NCBI GenBank assembly: GCA_963790525.1
Contig: CAWBOV010000003.1
Coordinates: forward strand, 806,001-870,000
Source of the DNA: CAWBOV01 sp963790525
Lineage (GTDB): Bacteria; Actinomycetota; Actinomycetes; Mycobacteriales; Jatrophihabitantaceae
Reading direction: 5' to 3'
Length of the DNA stretch: 64,000 nt
The position numbers and the translations under genes are program-made. Positions 52,903-63,987 of this stretch are shown here, piece by piece; the first letter of the stretch is position 1; every line of letters begins with the position of its first letter. The notes under the pieces are model-generated. The model had not been told where the DNA came from, made no database searches, and saw only the letters and a program-made list of their open reading frames with translations.

Positions 52903-54291
52903 TCAGTGGGCGACGAGCTGGACGGCGCCGGGATCGAGCGGGGCCAGCCGCCAGGGTCGGGCGACGAGGATGTAGACCGCGAGGGTCAGGGCGAGTCCAC
53001 CGGCGATCACTGCCGACATCGAGACCGCGCTGACGCCGAGCACACCGAAGAGCGGACCGGCGAACCCGGCCACGCCGAACTGCGCCGCACCCAGGAGGGC
53101 AGCCGCGGTGCCGGCGTCCTCGGCGTGACCGTCGAGGGCCAGCGCGGGGGAGTTGGGCAGGGCGACCCCGATGCTGCCGAGGACGACCCAGAGCGGGACG
53201 AGCAGGCCGACCAGACCGCCGAGCCCGGTGACGGCGACGACGACCATCCCGGCGGAGGCGGCCGTCCCGACGACCAGCGTGCCGCCCAGCACCCGCGCCG
53301 AACTCCAGCGCGACACCAGGCGCGGGTTGAGTTGCGTGCCGATGATCAAGGACAGAGAGCCGGCGCCGAAGACGAGCCCGAACTGCTGCACGCTCAGCCC
53401 GTACTGCTCCTGCATCACGAACGATGCCCCGCCCACGTAGGCGAAGATGGCCGACATGGTCAGCCCGGCGACGAGCGCCAGCCCGACGAAGGTGCGGTCG
53501 CGGAGCAGCAGGCTGTAGGCGCTCATGCTGGCGCGCACGCCGCCGCGGCGGCGTCGCTCGGGCGGCAGGGTCTCGGGCAGCGCGAACGCCGTCACCACCA
53601 GCAGTACCGCACCGATGGCGGCCAGCAGGATGAACACGCCACGCCACTGGGTCCACCGCAGGGCCTGGCTGCCCAGCGTCGGCGCGAGCACAGGAGCTGC
53701 GCCCATGACGAGCAGCAGCCGGGACATCATCACCACGAACGCGTGACCCTTGGCGACGTCGCGCACGATGGCCAGCGCGACGACCGCCGCGCCGGATGCG
53801 GCGATCCCCTGGATGACACGGAAGGCGCAGAGGGAGGCGACGTTCGGCGCGGTCGCGCAGAGCAGCGAGGCGATGACGTGCAGGGCGGCGCCGTAGAGGA
53901 TCGGCCGCCGGCGCCCGAAGCTGTCCGAGAGAGGGCCGACGAGCAGCTGCCCGAGGGCGAAGCCGATCAGCGTGCCGGTCAGGGTCAGCCCGACGGTCGC
54001 GGAGGTGCTGTGGAAGTCGCGCGTGATGCTCGGTAACGCGGGCAGGTACGTGTCGATCGTCAGCGGTCCCAGGGCGGTCAGCGCGCCCAGCATCACGACG
54101 AGCTTCACCCGCGCGGCCGTCGTCATCCGCTCCGCGGGCGCATCAGCCCGGGGGAGCGGGAGTGCGGTCCGGACGAGGGTGTCCGCGGGGCTTCCGGTCC
54201 GCTCGTCGCAGCGATCGTCGACGGCCACGCAGCGCTCGTCGACGGCCACGCAGCGCTCGTCGACGGCCACCGGGCCACAGTCGTCGAGCAT
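52903..54291 (-). CDS. Bcr/CflA-family MFS exporter with repeat-bearing N-terminus
   Basis: 462 aa from ATG 54291 (GGAGG eight bases upstream). LGALTALGPLTIDTYLPALP and LVGPLSDSFGRRRPILYGAA (motif A) are diagnostic of Bcr/CflA; 12 helices follow. The first ~35 residues before the transporter contain three 7-residue repeats VAVDERC/VAVDERC/VAVDDRC, each with one Cys, absent from the family. They may be non-essential or a metal/redox tail. The repeats come from a 21-bp DNA array. Confidence 0.88.
   Translation of the reverse strand: MLDDCGPVAVDERCVAVDERCVAVDDRCDERTGSPADTLVRTALPLPRADAPAERMTTAARVKLVVMLGALTALGPLTIDTYLPALPSITRDFHSTSATVGLTLTGTLIGFALGQLLVGPLSDSFGRRRPILYGAALHVIASLLCATAPNVASLCAFRVIQGIAASGAAVVALAIVRDVAKGHAFVVMMSRLLLVMGAAPVLAPTLGSQALRWTQWRGVFILLAAIGAVLLVVTAFALPETLPPERRRRGGVRASMSAYSLLLRDRTFVGLALVAGLTMSAIFAYVGGASFVMQEQYGLSVQQFGLVFGAGSLSLIIGTQLNPRLVSRWSSARVLGGTLVVGTAASAGMVVVAVTGLGGLVGLLVPLWVVLGSIGVALPNSPALALDGHAEDAGTAAALLGAAQFGVAGFAGPLFGVLGVSAVSMSAVIAGGLALTLAVYILVARPWRLAPLDPGAVQLVAH
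54208..54270. repeat. 21-bp tandem repeat x3 in the 5' end of the Bcr/CflA gene
   Basis: Three adjacent copies, each starting GCAGCG and ending GTCGACGGCCAC, differing at one base (A or C at position 7). In frame it encodes the cysteine-bearing heptads, so copy number changes keep the frame. Confidence 0.85.
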
Positions 54292-54437
54292 GGTCTGATC
54301 CTCCGTCACGAGGGGGCGATGCCGACGAGGCCCTCCTCGTCCGGTGCGCCGACCGGCTCCCGATACAGCCAACTTAGACGACTACGGCGCACGATCAGCT
54401 GCTCCCGGGCCAAGATCACACCGGCCGCCGCGGGGAC

Positions 54438-55199
54438 TCAGCCCCTCGGCGCGGTCACTGCTCCCTTGGGGAACGGCCGCCCGTGATGGTCGTCATGGCG
54501 CCACGACCCCGCGGCGGACAGGACGAGAACCGCGGCCGCCACGGCGATCAGCACCGTGGCGCCGATGGCCGCGGACCTCCACCGCCCGCCGTCGACGCGA
54601 GGGGACTGCTGCGCGCGCAGGATCGTCAGTTGGAGGGCCGGGACGGTGCGCGCCAGCACGTGCAATCCGGTGAGAACCCCCCACAGGACGAAGAAGCCCT
54701 TGTGGAGCGTGAGCCAGTCGAGTCGCTGGCCCAGAACGGTGATCAACGCCGTCCGGCTGCTGTCCTGGCCGATGAGGATCAGGGCCACACCGGTGGCCAG
54801 CAGCCCGAGGGTCGACACGACCACGCCCGGGCCGAGGATCCGCAGCAGCGTCGGCGGCGGCCCCGCGTGCCGGTAGTCGTCGTCGTGGCGGTAGTACCGC
54901 ACGATCCGCCAGCCGGTGCTGGCCGTCTTCAGCAGCGCGGGCGGCACCAGCAGCGTGCCGATCACCACGTGCCAGCTGATGAGCCCGCGGACGTCCAGCA
55001 GCGTGACCAGCTCGGCCAGGGACAGGACGAGCAGCAGCAGGCCGGTCCAGGCCGTGAGGCGCGCGTTGCCCGCGGGGCCGCCGGTGGTGGGGACGGCCGG
55101 ATCGTCCCGGCCACCTCTCCCGATCGCCGCGTTCAGGGTGTCGGCCACGATCGCCGGAGCGACAGTGGGATGGCGGGGCGATGTCACCGCGTCATCCAA
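54438..55199 (-). CDS. Four-helix b561/DUF4405-like membrane protein
   Basis: 253 aa overlapping the histidine kinase 3' end by 8 bases. Helices around ISWHVVIGTLLVPPALLKTA, LGLLATGVALILIGQD, LHKGFFVLWGVLTGLHVLAR and a last one near AAVLVLSAA hold His residues placed to bind haem. YYRHDDDYRHAGPP is the loop. A membrane b-type electron carrier is likely, in keeping with the flavin electron-transfer genes across the promoter. Confidence 0.72.
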   Translation of the reverse strand: MDDAVTSPRHPTVAPAIVADTLNAAIGRGGRDDPAVPTTGGPAGNARLTAWTGLLLLVLSLAELVTLLDVRGLISWHVVIGTLLVPPALLKTASTGWRIVRYYRHDDDYRHAGPPPTLLRILGPGVVVSTLGLLATGVALILIGQDSSRTALITVLGQRLDWLTLHKGFFVLWGVLTGLHVLARTVPALQLTILRAQQSPRVDGGRWRSAAIGATVLIAVAAAVLVLSAAGSWRHDDHHGRPFPKGAVTAPRG

Positions 55200-56730
55200 T
55201 CCGCTGATCCTCTGTGTTGCCTCTCAAGACATTCGGCCCTGCGGCCGGCCGGCCACCCTCGCCCGGCGTGTGCCCGGCGAGCGGCAGGCGCAGGGTGAAG
55301 GCCGTCGCGCCGGGCGCGCTGGTGACCGTCACGGTGCCGTCGTGGGCCCGGGCGATCGCCTCGACGATGGCGAGCCCGAGCCCGCTCTCCCCGCCGGTGT
55401 GCTCGCGGGCGCTGTCGGCCCGCACGAAGCGCTCGAAGATGTGGGGCAGGACCGGCGCCGGGATGCCGGGGCCGTCATCGGCCACCACGAGCGTGGCGGT
55501 GCGGTCGTCCGCGCCGAGGGAGATGCTGGTCCGCGTCCCTGGCGGAGTGTGTTCGACCGCGTTGCTCAGCAGGTTGACCACGACCTGACGCAGCGAGTTC
55601 TCGTCCCCGTCGACGACGATCTCCCGGTCCGGCAGGTCGAGGTGCCACTCGTGATCCGGGCCGAGTGCCTGCGCGTCGATCGCCGCGTCCAACGCGATCC
55701 GCGTCAGGTCCACCGGAGCGTGCTGCAGCGGGCGGCCGGAATCGAGCCGGGCCAGCAGCAGCAGGTCCGCGACGAGGGTTCCCATCCGCACCGACTCCGC
55801 GCTGATGCGGCCCAGCGCTTCGTCGATGTCGGGCCCGAGGTCCCGCCCGGTCATCTGCGCGTACTCGGCGTGACTGCGGATCACCGCCAGCGGCGTGCGG
55901 AGTTCGTGGCTGGCGTCGGCGACGAACTGCCTGAGCAGCGTCTCGGAGTTCTGCCGTTCGACCAGCGCCGACTCGACGTGTTCGAGCATGCTGTTCACGG
56001 CGTCGGTGACCCGCCCGACCTCGGTGCCGGGAGCGGTGTTCGCCAACCGGGACGGGAGCTGGACGTGCCCGCTGCCCAGGGGCAGGTCGGTGACGCTGCG
56101 CGCGGTACGCGAGACACGGTCCAGCGGGCGCAGGGTCAGCTTCACGCAGACGGCGCCGGCGACCGCTGTCAGCGCTACGGCGATGACGAACACCACGACC
56201 TCGATGAGTGTCAGCCGCGCGATCGTGTCGTCGACGCCGCGCTTGGGCAGCCCGGTGACCTGCAGGTCGTCGTCGCGGCCGGCGGTGACGATGACGCGGT
56301 ACTCGCCCAGCGTGGGCAGGTGCACATCCCGCGCACCGCCGACGGTCAGGTGGGCCAGGACGGCCCGGTCCGACGCCGAGACGGTACCCGTGGTCGCGTC
56401 GTCGGTCACGATGCCGGCGTCGGTGACGACGCCCGCTGCGATGCGCGCGCCGAGGGTACCGGTGGCCTGCCCGACGACGGAGCTGAAGTTGTTGTCGGCG
56501 TCGTTGTCGCTGGGGTGCTCGAGGGAGACCGCGTAGCGGTTGCCGGCCAGCGCGAGTTGCTGATCCAGCCGGTTGAGGAGGTAGGAACGCAACGCCAGCG
56601 ACGTCACGACAGTCAGGATGGCGCAGCTGAACAGGAGCAACGCGACCAGGAGCGCGGTGAGCGCGGCCGCGCAGGCTCAGCCGGTCCGCGCGAGCGCCGA
56701 TCCTGCGGCCGAGGCCGCCCGTCCGCGCCG

Positions 56731-56734
<4 letters not shown>
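55192..56734 (-). pseudogene. Sensor histidine kinase, one frame change near the N-terminus
   Basis: GTG 56734 overlaps the regulator stop (GTGA). An extra base near 56670 separates the first ~20 residues from the intact rest: helix LFSCAILTVVTSLAL, an outside sensor of ~150 residues, a second helix, HAMP, then FVADASHELRTPLAVIRSH (phospho-His), NLLSNAVEHTPPG (N box), DDGPGIP (G1) and GGESGLGLAIV (G2). OmpR-partner type HK; signal unknown. Confidence 0.82.
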
Positions 56735-57458
<724 letters not shown>

Positions 57459-57492
57459 CCGCCCAGCATGGCCCATCGGCGACCGAACTCAC

Positions 57493-57605
57493 CTCTGGAT
57501 TTCCTCTGAGCCGGCTCAGGGCGCGCGGACCGGCGCGGATGGCTACACCGCGCACAGCCGGCCCAGAGGATTCCCAGAGCCTGCGCGGTCAGAGTTCTCA
57601 CAGGT
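57493..57605. promoter_or_regulatory. CAGAG direct-repeat boxes at 11-bp spacing (two divergent clusters)
   Basis: On the plus strand CAGAG occurs at 57564 and 57575, and CAGAG/CAGGT at 57590 and 57601. On the minus strand CAGAG occurs at 57497 and 57508. All pairs start 11 bases apart, as OmpR-family regulators require. One cluster faces the two-component genes, the other the flavoprotein operon. Confidence 0.5.
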
Positions 57606-57648
57606 GAGGCGACGACGATCGCACCCGAGACGAGAGAGGACCGGCCAG

Positions 57649-59036
57649 GTGACCGTGACCGCACCGACACGCAGCACCTCGCAGGCCGGCGCGCAGGACT
57701 ACCCGCCGGCCCGGATCACCGCGGAACCCGCCCTGGCCGCGATCGCCGTCGGCGCCGTCGCGGTGACCTTCCTGTGGTGGCACGACACCTACTCGCATCC
57801 ACGGCCTCGGTGACTGGCTCACCAACGCCGGACGGCTGACCGGCCTCTGGGCCGGGTACACGGTCGTCGTGCTGCTGGCCCTCATGGCCCGGGTGCCCGG
57901 CGCTGGACCGTGGGGTCGGCGCCGACCGCCTGGCCCGCTGGCATTCCATGGGCGGGCGGTACACCGTCTGCCTCTCGGTGGCGCACACGCTGCTGATCAT
58001 CTGGGGCTACGCGGTCACCGCCCACACCGATGTCGTCCATCAGACGGGCACGCTGATCATGAGCTATCCCGACGTGCTGATGGCCACCGTCGGGCTGGGC
58101 CTGTTCGTGGCCGTCGGCGTCACCTCGGCGCGCGCCGCCCGGCGGCGGCTCGCGCTACGAGACGTGGCACTTCATCCACCTGTACACCTATCTCGCGATC
58201 GCGCTGGTCTTCAGCCACCAGTTCGCGACCGGGGCCGACTTCATCAACAACGCACCCGCGCGCTGGCTGTGGTCGGCGCTCTACATCGCGGTGGCCGGGC
58301 TGCTGGTCTGGTATCGGCTGCTCGTCCCGGTCGTACGGTGCCGTTGCGATACCCGCTGCGCGTGGCGCGGGTCGTGCGCGAGAACGCCGACACCGTCTCC
58401 GTCTACGTCAGCGGCGCCCGCGATCGCCCGGCTGCGGGCCGAATCCGGGCAGTTCTTCCGATGGCGATTCCTGACCCGCGAGCTGTGGTGGGCGGCAAAC
58501 CCCTACTCGCTCTCGGCGGCCCCGCGGCCGGACATGCTGCGCATCACGGTCAAGATCGAGCGGCGAGCACAGCCGCGAACTGCTCGACGCTGAGGCCGCG
58601 GCACGCGCGTCCTGGCCGAGGGGCCGTACGGGGCGATGACCCAGCGCACGGCGGCGCCGCCGCAAGGTGCTGCTGATCGCCGGCGGGGTCGGGATCACCC
58701 CGCTGCGGGCGCTGTTCGAGTCGTTGCCCGGGCGGCCCGGCGACGTCACGCTGCTGTACCGGGCCCGGCCGGCCCGAGGACCTGGTGCTGCGTCGAGAGA
58801 TCGAGCTCATCGCCCAGCGGCGCGGCTCGCCGATCCACTATCTGATCGGGCCCCTCGCGGCCAGGACCCGCACGATCACCTGTCACCGCCGCGGCTGACG
58901 GCGCTGGTCCCCGATCTGCGCGACCACGACGTCTATCTTTGCGGGCCGGAGGCCATGATGGCAGCCACCCGCGAATCGCTGCTGCGCGGCCGGCGTTCCC
59001 CGCCGCCACATCCACCACGAATCCTTCGTCTTCTGA
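57649..59036 (+). pseudogene. Ferric reductase-like transmembrane flavoprotein with FNR domain, frame-broken
   Basis: GTG 57649 follows GAGAGGA. Membrane pieces in successive frames carry haem-ligand histidines: LARWHSMGGRYTVCLSVAHT, YAVTAHTDVVHQTGTLIM and WHFIHLYTYLAIALVFSHQF. The FAD/NAD(P)H half has RYPLRVARVVRENADTVSVY, GQFFRWRFL, NPYSLSA, VLLIAGGVGITPLRALFES and HDVYLCGPEAMM. At least eight frame changes are needed. It would move electrons from NAD(P)H across the membrane to outside flavoproteins. Confidence 0.72.
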
Positions 59037-59044
59037 GGACCGCC

Positions 59045-59579
59045 ATGAAACGAGTCATCCTCTCCGTCCTGAGCACGATTTTCGCGTTGGTCGCGCTGCT
59101 CGGCTTCAAATCGCACAATCACGCCACGGTGGGCGCGGCGCTGCCTTCCGCCATCCGGCGGGCGCGGCGCCGTCGGCCAGCACGCCGACGACCGCCCCCG
59201 CGACGGCGAGCCCGACGCACGAGCGCCGCCGGCGAGCCCCCGCCACTCGCAGCGCGGCACCGCCGACGGCGACGAGGACCGCGACGCCAGCAGCGACCTC
59301 GACAGACGTACGACGGCGCGGCTGTCCAAACCCGCTACGGCACCGTTCAGGTGGCGGTCACCGTCTCGGGCGGAAAGATCACCAACGTCGCCTTCCTGCA
59401 GTTGTCGAGCCATGACGGGCATTCCGCCGACATCAACAGCCAGGCCGGCCCGGTACTGCTGCAGGAGACCCTGAGCGGCGCAGGGCAGCAACATCGACAC
59501 GATCTCCGGGGCGACGTACACCAGCGAGGGGTACCTCCAGTCACTGCAGAGCGCCCTGGATCAGGCCGGTATCACGTGA
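59045..59579 (+). pseudogene. FMN-binding-domain lipoprotein-like secreted protein, frame-broken
   Basis: ATG 59045 with GAGGACC upstream. A signal-type helix (VILSVLSTIFALVALLGF) leads to a Thr/Pro/Ala linker, then YGTVQVAVTVSGGKITNVAF, DINSQAGPVLLQETL and NIDTISGATYTSEGYLQSLQ. SGATYT is the flavinylation motif; its last Thr receives FMN by a phosphoester bond. At least three frame changes lie in the linker and near 59480. Exported electron carrier, modified by the ApbE encoded next (GTGA overlap). Confidence 0.75.
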
Positions 59580-60388
59580 CCCCGGGCGCCGCGGAAGGCA
59601 TCTCCGCCGGCATCTCCGGCGGCATCGCCGACGCGCCTGCCCAGCCGCGCATCCGGCGCGTCGAGCACTGCATGGGGACGGTGTTCTCCTTCGACGTCCG
59701 GGCTCCGGGATGCGATCCGGGAGTCGTCGAGGAGGCCATCGCTTGGCTGCACTGGGTCGACGCCACGTTCTCGACCTACCAGCACGGCAGCGAGATCAGC
59801 CGCCTCTCCCGCGGTGAGCTCGCCCTCGCCGACTGCGCACCGGAGGTCGCGGAGGTGCTGGAGCGGTGCGAGCGGTTCGAGGCCGAGACAGGGGGCTACT
59901 TCTCGGCCTACGCGGCCGGCCCGCTCGACCCGTCGGGGCTCGTCAAGGGCTGGGCCGTCCAGCACGCCAGCGATCTTCTCGTCGCCGCCGGCTCCCGCAA
60001 CCACTGCGTCAACGGCGGTGGCGACGTGCACTGTCGTGGCGCCGCCGGGCCGGGCGGCGAACCGTGGCGCATCGGTATCGCCGACCCCCATCGTCCGGGC
60101 GAGCTCGCGGCGGTCGTCGTCGGGACCGACCTCGCCGTCGCCACGTCGGGTACGGCCGAGCGCGGTATCCACATCCACGATCCCCACGACCGCTCCGGCG
60201 CGTCGGCGCTCGCCGGCGTCACCATCGTCGGCGCGGACCTCGAGTGCGCGGATGTTTATGCCACGGCGGCGTTCGCGATGGGGCTGCGGGCACCGGACTG
60301 GATCGCGACGCTCTCGGACTACCGGGGACTGGTGATCCGCGCCGACGGCAGCCGGTGGTCCTCGCCGACCTTCTCAGCGGAGGCCTGA
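59576..60388 (+). CDS. apbE: FAD:protein FMN transferase (ApbE)
   Basis: 270 aa from GTG 59576 overlapping the FMN-binding gene. HCMGTVFSFDVRAPG, STYQHGSEISRLSRGE, LDPSGLVKGWAVQHASDLL, NGGGDVHCRG and AVATSGTAERGIH are the ApbE signature blocks (FAD pocket and Mg site). It attaches FMN from FAD to the SGATYT threonine of its neighbour. A lipobox is absent, so it may act in the cytoplasm or by another route. Confidence 0.9.
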   Translation: MTPGAAEGISAGISGGIADAPAQPRIRRVEHCMGTVFSFDVRAPGCDPGVVEEAIAWLHWVDATFSTYQHGSEISRLSRGELALADCAPEVAEVLERCERFEAETGGYFSAYAAGPLDPSGLVKGWAVQHASDLLVAAGSRNHCVNGGGDVHCRGAAGPGGEPWRIGIADPHRPGELAAVVVGTDLAVATSGTAERGIHIHDPHDRSGASALAGVTIVGADLECADVYATAAFAMGLRAPDWIATLSDYRGLVIRADGSRWSSPTFSAEA

Positions 60389-60419
60389 GCCGTCGGTCGC
60401 TCGGCGGGGCTGTGGGGGA

Positions 60420-62746
60420 TCAGTCGTTGCGGGCCACGTCGGGTCCGGTGAGGCGGTTGAGGATCGGCAGGGTGGACGCGATGACCGCGAGGGACGCGAC
60501 GAGCCCGGCGGTGATGACGAGGTAGAACTGCAGGCCCGGTGCGTGAAGGGTCTCGTGGAGCTGAGCCCGCAGGAAGAGCTGCGCGGTGAGCAGCCCGGCG
60601 CCGATCGACACGACGGCGGTGATCACCAGGGGGACCGCGCCCTCCAGGGTGATGACACGGCGCAGCATCCCGAGCGGCGACCCGGCGAGGCGCAGCAGGC
60701 TGAAGGGGCGCTTGCGTTCGGCCAGCCCACCGGCGATGTTGACCGCCAGGCTGCAGCCGGCGATGGGCAGGCTGGTGAGCATGACGACGTCGGCCAGTTG
60801 CCGGTACCCGTTGAGCAGCCGTGAGTTGTCGGCCCGCATCTCGCTCAGGGTCTCTGCGGCGAAGGTGGCCGGGTAGGCGAGATCGAGGACCGTGCGCGCC
60901 CGTTCCACCGCGGCCGGCGAACCGTCGGTGCCCACGATGAGCGAATCCAGCGGCATGGCCGCCAGCTGCGTGCTCGACACCGCCACCGCCGGCCACGTGG
61001 TCTCCGCCGGCGATGCCCTGCCGACGAAGTTGAGGCCGTAGACGGGGGAGAACGCGACGACGCTCGCTCCGGGTGAGCAGCGTCCCAGGGCGGGGAGCGC
61101 GGCCAGCTGCGCGCACGCGACGAGCGACTGGCCCTCATCGATCGGCACCTGACTGACCACCCGCCTGTGCCCCTGACCGGGCCGGCGTCGGGGGGACGAC
61201 GACGGTCGGCGCGGGGTTGTCGCGCACGACCGCCAGGGCGGTGACACCGGGGATCGAGGTGATCCGCCGGGTCGTCGCGGCGGGGATCGAGGTGATCGGA
61301 GCGACCTGCGGGCCACCGACCTGGTCGACGAGTACCGCCGTGGAGCGAGGCATCCGCGGTGGGCGTGCCGCCCTGGGCCGTGACCGCGGTGATGATGCCG
61401 ATGGCGCAGGTGCCGACGAACACGGCGAGGACCACGCCGCTGATGGCGCGGAAACCCGCCTGCGGATTGTCGGCCAGCCTGCGGGCGGCGATCAGGGTGG
61501 CCGGCCGCTTGGCGTGCCGGGCGCTCACTCGGGAGGCCAGCATCGTCAACCACGGCCCGGCGATCACCAGGCCGGCCATGACCATCAGCACGCCGGCCAG
61601 GAACACGACGGCCTCGACCGTGGTGTTCGTGTGGCTGGTGGCGCCGATGTCGCGGACGTAGGCGAAGTAGCCGAGCTCGCCGACGCCGGCCAGCAGCGGG
61701 AGCACGCGCCAGGCGCGCGGCGGCCGGGGCGTGACGTGCCGGCTCACGCCGAGCGGGGAGATGGTGACGCGGCGCAGGGCGAGCCGCGCCGCGAGCGCCG
61801 CCGCCACCGGGATGCCCAGCGCGACGAGCAGGACGTCGGCGGCGGACAGCGACAGGTCACCGGTGAAGAACGGGTCACCCGTGAACGGGATGGTCGCGAT
61901 CTTCGGGCGCAGCGCGTAGAAGAGCCCGAACCCGGCCACCACCCCGAGGACCGTGGCGACGGAGGACTCCACCGTCGAGATCGTCGAGATCTGCCCGGGC
62001 GTGGCGCCGACCAGGCGCATGGCGGCGAAGCGCTGCTCGCGGCGGGCGGCGGACAGGCGGGTCGCACCGCCGATGAAGATCAGCACCGGGAACAGCAGCG
62101 CCGCCGCCACCACCGCGAGGATGAGCGTGATGCCGTTGCCGTTGGTGCCGACGCCGAGCGCGCAGTCACCGTTGCAGCTGCTGGGGACGGTCGTGCTGAT
62201 CCGCGCCACCTCGCGGACGTCCTCCTGGTGAGCCAGCTCGGCGGGGCTGTGGCCGATGACGATGAGCAGCGAATTCGGCGCCGGCAGCGCCGACGCCCCG
62301 ATCGTGCCGACCAGCGTGCCGGGGTAACGGTCGCCGAGCTGGGCCGCTGGGGTTCGGCGCAGCAGGGACGCCAGGGCGGGGGAGGCGTAGTACTGGCCCG
62401 GTCCGGGCAGCGCCGCGATGCCCGGCGGGACGGGCGAGGTCGGCCCGGTGGCGGCCAGGTCGACGCGTCCGATCTGCCTGCCCTGGTAGTAGTCGGCGCG
62501 CAGCCGCCACCACAGCGGATCGGCGGTCGCACCCGCTGCGGGCGTCGTGGCGGCGGGTGCGTTCGAGCCGGAGTAGCCGGTCTCCAGCCACGCGTAGCGC
62601 CCGTTCTGCGCGGTGACCGCGTTGAGGCTGGCCACGGTCGTCAGGAGCAGGCCGGTGCCGACCGCGACCGCGATCGCGATGAGCGCCAGACGGGTGAACG
62701 CGTCCCTGCCGCCGGCGACGGTGAGGCGCAGGGCGAGGCGGATCAC
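60420..62746 (-). pseudogene. FtsX/MacB-type ABC permease, two frame changes
   Basis: From 62746: LTVAGGRDAFTRLALIAIAV, a ~150-residue outside domain, a helix trio with LSAARREQRFAAMRLVGATP (FtsX motif), a second domain, and a final trio with AERKRPFSLLRLAGSPLGML. Frame changes near 61350 and 61185 fall in the second outside domain (VDQVGGPQVAPITSIP lies between). 2327 bases fit two inserted bases. Works with the overlapping ATPase. Confidence 0.82.
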
Positions 62747-63463
62747 ACGACGACCCGATCGCCGGACAGCGAGGTGACCCTGCCGTCACGGACCATGACC
62801 TCACGGTCGGCATAGGCCGCCACCCGCGGCTCGTGGGTGACCAGGACGACGGTGATGCCCTGCTCGCGCGCGGCGGTCGACAGCAGCTCCATGACGTGCT
62901 CACCGGTCAGCGAGTCGAGTGAGCCGGTCGGCTCGTCGGCGAAGAGGACCTTCGGCCGGGACACCAGGCCGCGGGCGAGGGCGACGCGCTGGGCCTGGCC
63001 GCCGGACAGCTCGCCGGAACGCCGGTGCTCCAGCCCGTCCAGTCCGAGCCGGCCGAACCAGGGCGCTCGACTGCGCGAGTGCCTCGGCCCGGCGCACGCC
63101 GCTGAGCAGGAGCGGCAGTGCGATGTTCTCCTGCGCGGTGAGTTCCGGCACGAGCTGGCCGAACTGGAACACGAAACCGAACCGGTCCCTGCGCAGTGCG
63201 CTGCGCCGCCCCTCCGGCAGCGTGTCGAGGCGCTCACCGGCGAAGCGGACCTCACCGGCGTCCGGGACGAGGATGCCGGCCAGACAGTGCAGCAGCGTCG
63301 ACTTGCCCGAGCCGGACGGCCCCATCACGGCCAGGATCTCGCCGGCGGTCACCGCCACCGAGGCACCCCGAAGGGCCGGTGTCGGGCCGAACGAGAGCTC
63401 GATCCCACGAGCCTCGACGAGCGGCCCGGCGGCACCGGTGCGTGCGCCGTCGTCGCCGGTCAC
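62743..63463 (-). pseudogene. LolD/MacB-type ABC ATPase, one frame change
   Basis: GTG 63463 overlaps the PadR stop (GTGA). GPSGSGKSTLLHCLAGIL (Walker A), FGFVFQFGQLVPELTAQENI (Q loop), then after an extra base near 63070 ELSGGQAQRVALARGLVSRP (signature), VLFADEPTGSLDS (Walker B) and VLVTHEPRVAAYAD (switch). 721 bases fit one insertion. Pairs with the FtsX-type permease, ATGA overlap. Confidence 0.83.
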
Positions 63464-63987
63464 GACCGCACGGCCTTGGCCAGCACGTCCAGCCGTGCCG
63501 TGGTCAGGTCGATCCAGCGCAGATCGGCCTCGAGGTGGAACAGCCCGTGATCGGCGAGCAGCGCGTCCACCATGCCGCCGGTGCGTTTGAGCTCCGTCAG
63601 CTCGCGCATGCGGTTGCATGTGCGCGGCCCGTTGGGCGTCGAGGTAGGCCTCGGCCGGGCGATCGGTCATCAGCGCCAGGACGACCTTGGCGAACAGCAC
63701 CGTCTGCAGGTGCGGTTCGGGTTCGACCGGATCGGCCAGCCACGCCTCCACCTCGGTCACACCCTGGGCGGTGATCACGTACCGCTTCCGCTCGGGCCCG
63801 GCGCCCGGTTCCGGTTCGCCGGTCTCGACCATTCCGTCGCGGGCCAGGCGTGCCAAGCGTCGCGTACACCTGCCCGAACGGAAGGGGCTTCGCTGCGGCC
63901 GAAGAAGGCGTCGTAGTCGCGTTTGAGGTCATAGCCGTGGCTGGGCTCTCGCTCGAGCAGCCCCAGAAGGGTCAGCGGAACCGTCAT
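63460..63987 (-). pseudogene. PadR-family regulator, frame-broken
   Basis: From ATG 63987: LTLLGLLEREPSHGYDLKRD, then KPLPFGQVYATL and ARLARDGMVETGEPEPGAGP in two further frames complete a PadR winged helix. EVEAWLADPVEPEPHLQTVL and a C-terminal helix ending TARLDVLAKAVRS follow. Frame changes lie near 63897, 63858 and 63620. It heads and probably represses the ABC exporter operon that follows; 13 bases remain beyond its start in this window. Confidence 0.75.

Noticed and set aside
52780..54036. 418-codon plus-strand frame opposite the Bcr/CflA exporter
   Set aside because: No hydrophobic or catalytic pattern; the minus strand has the full transporter.
54208..54270. 21-bp repeats considered as a regulatory iteron or CRISPR
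   Set aside because: They lie in frame within a coding start with the ribosome site and ATG upstream; explained as coding heptads.
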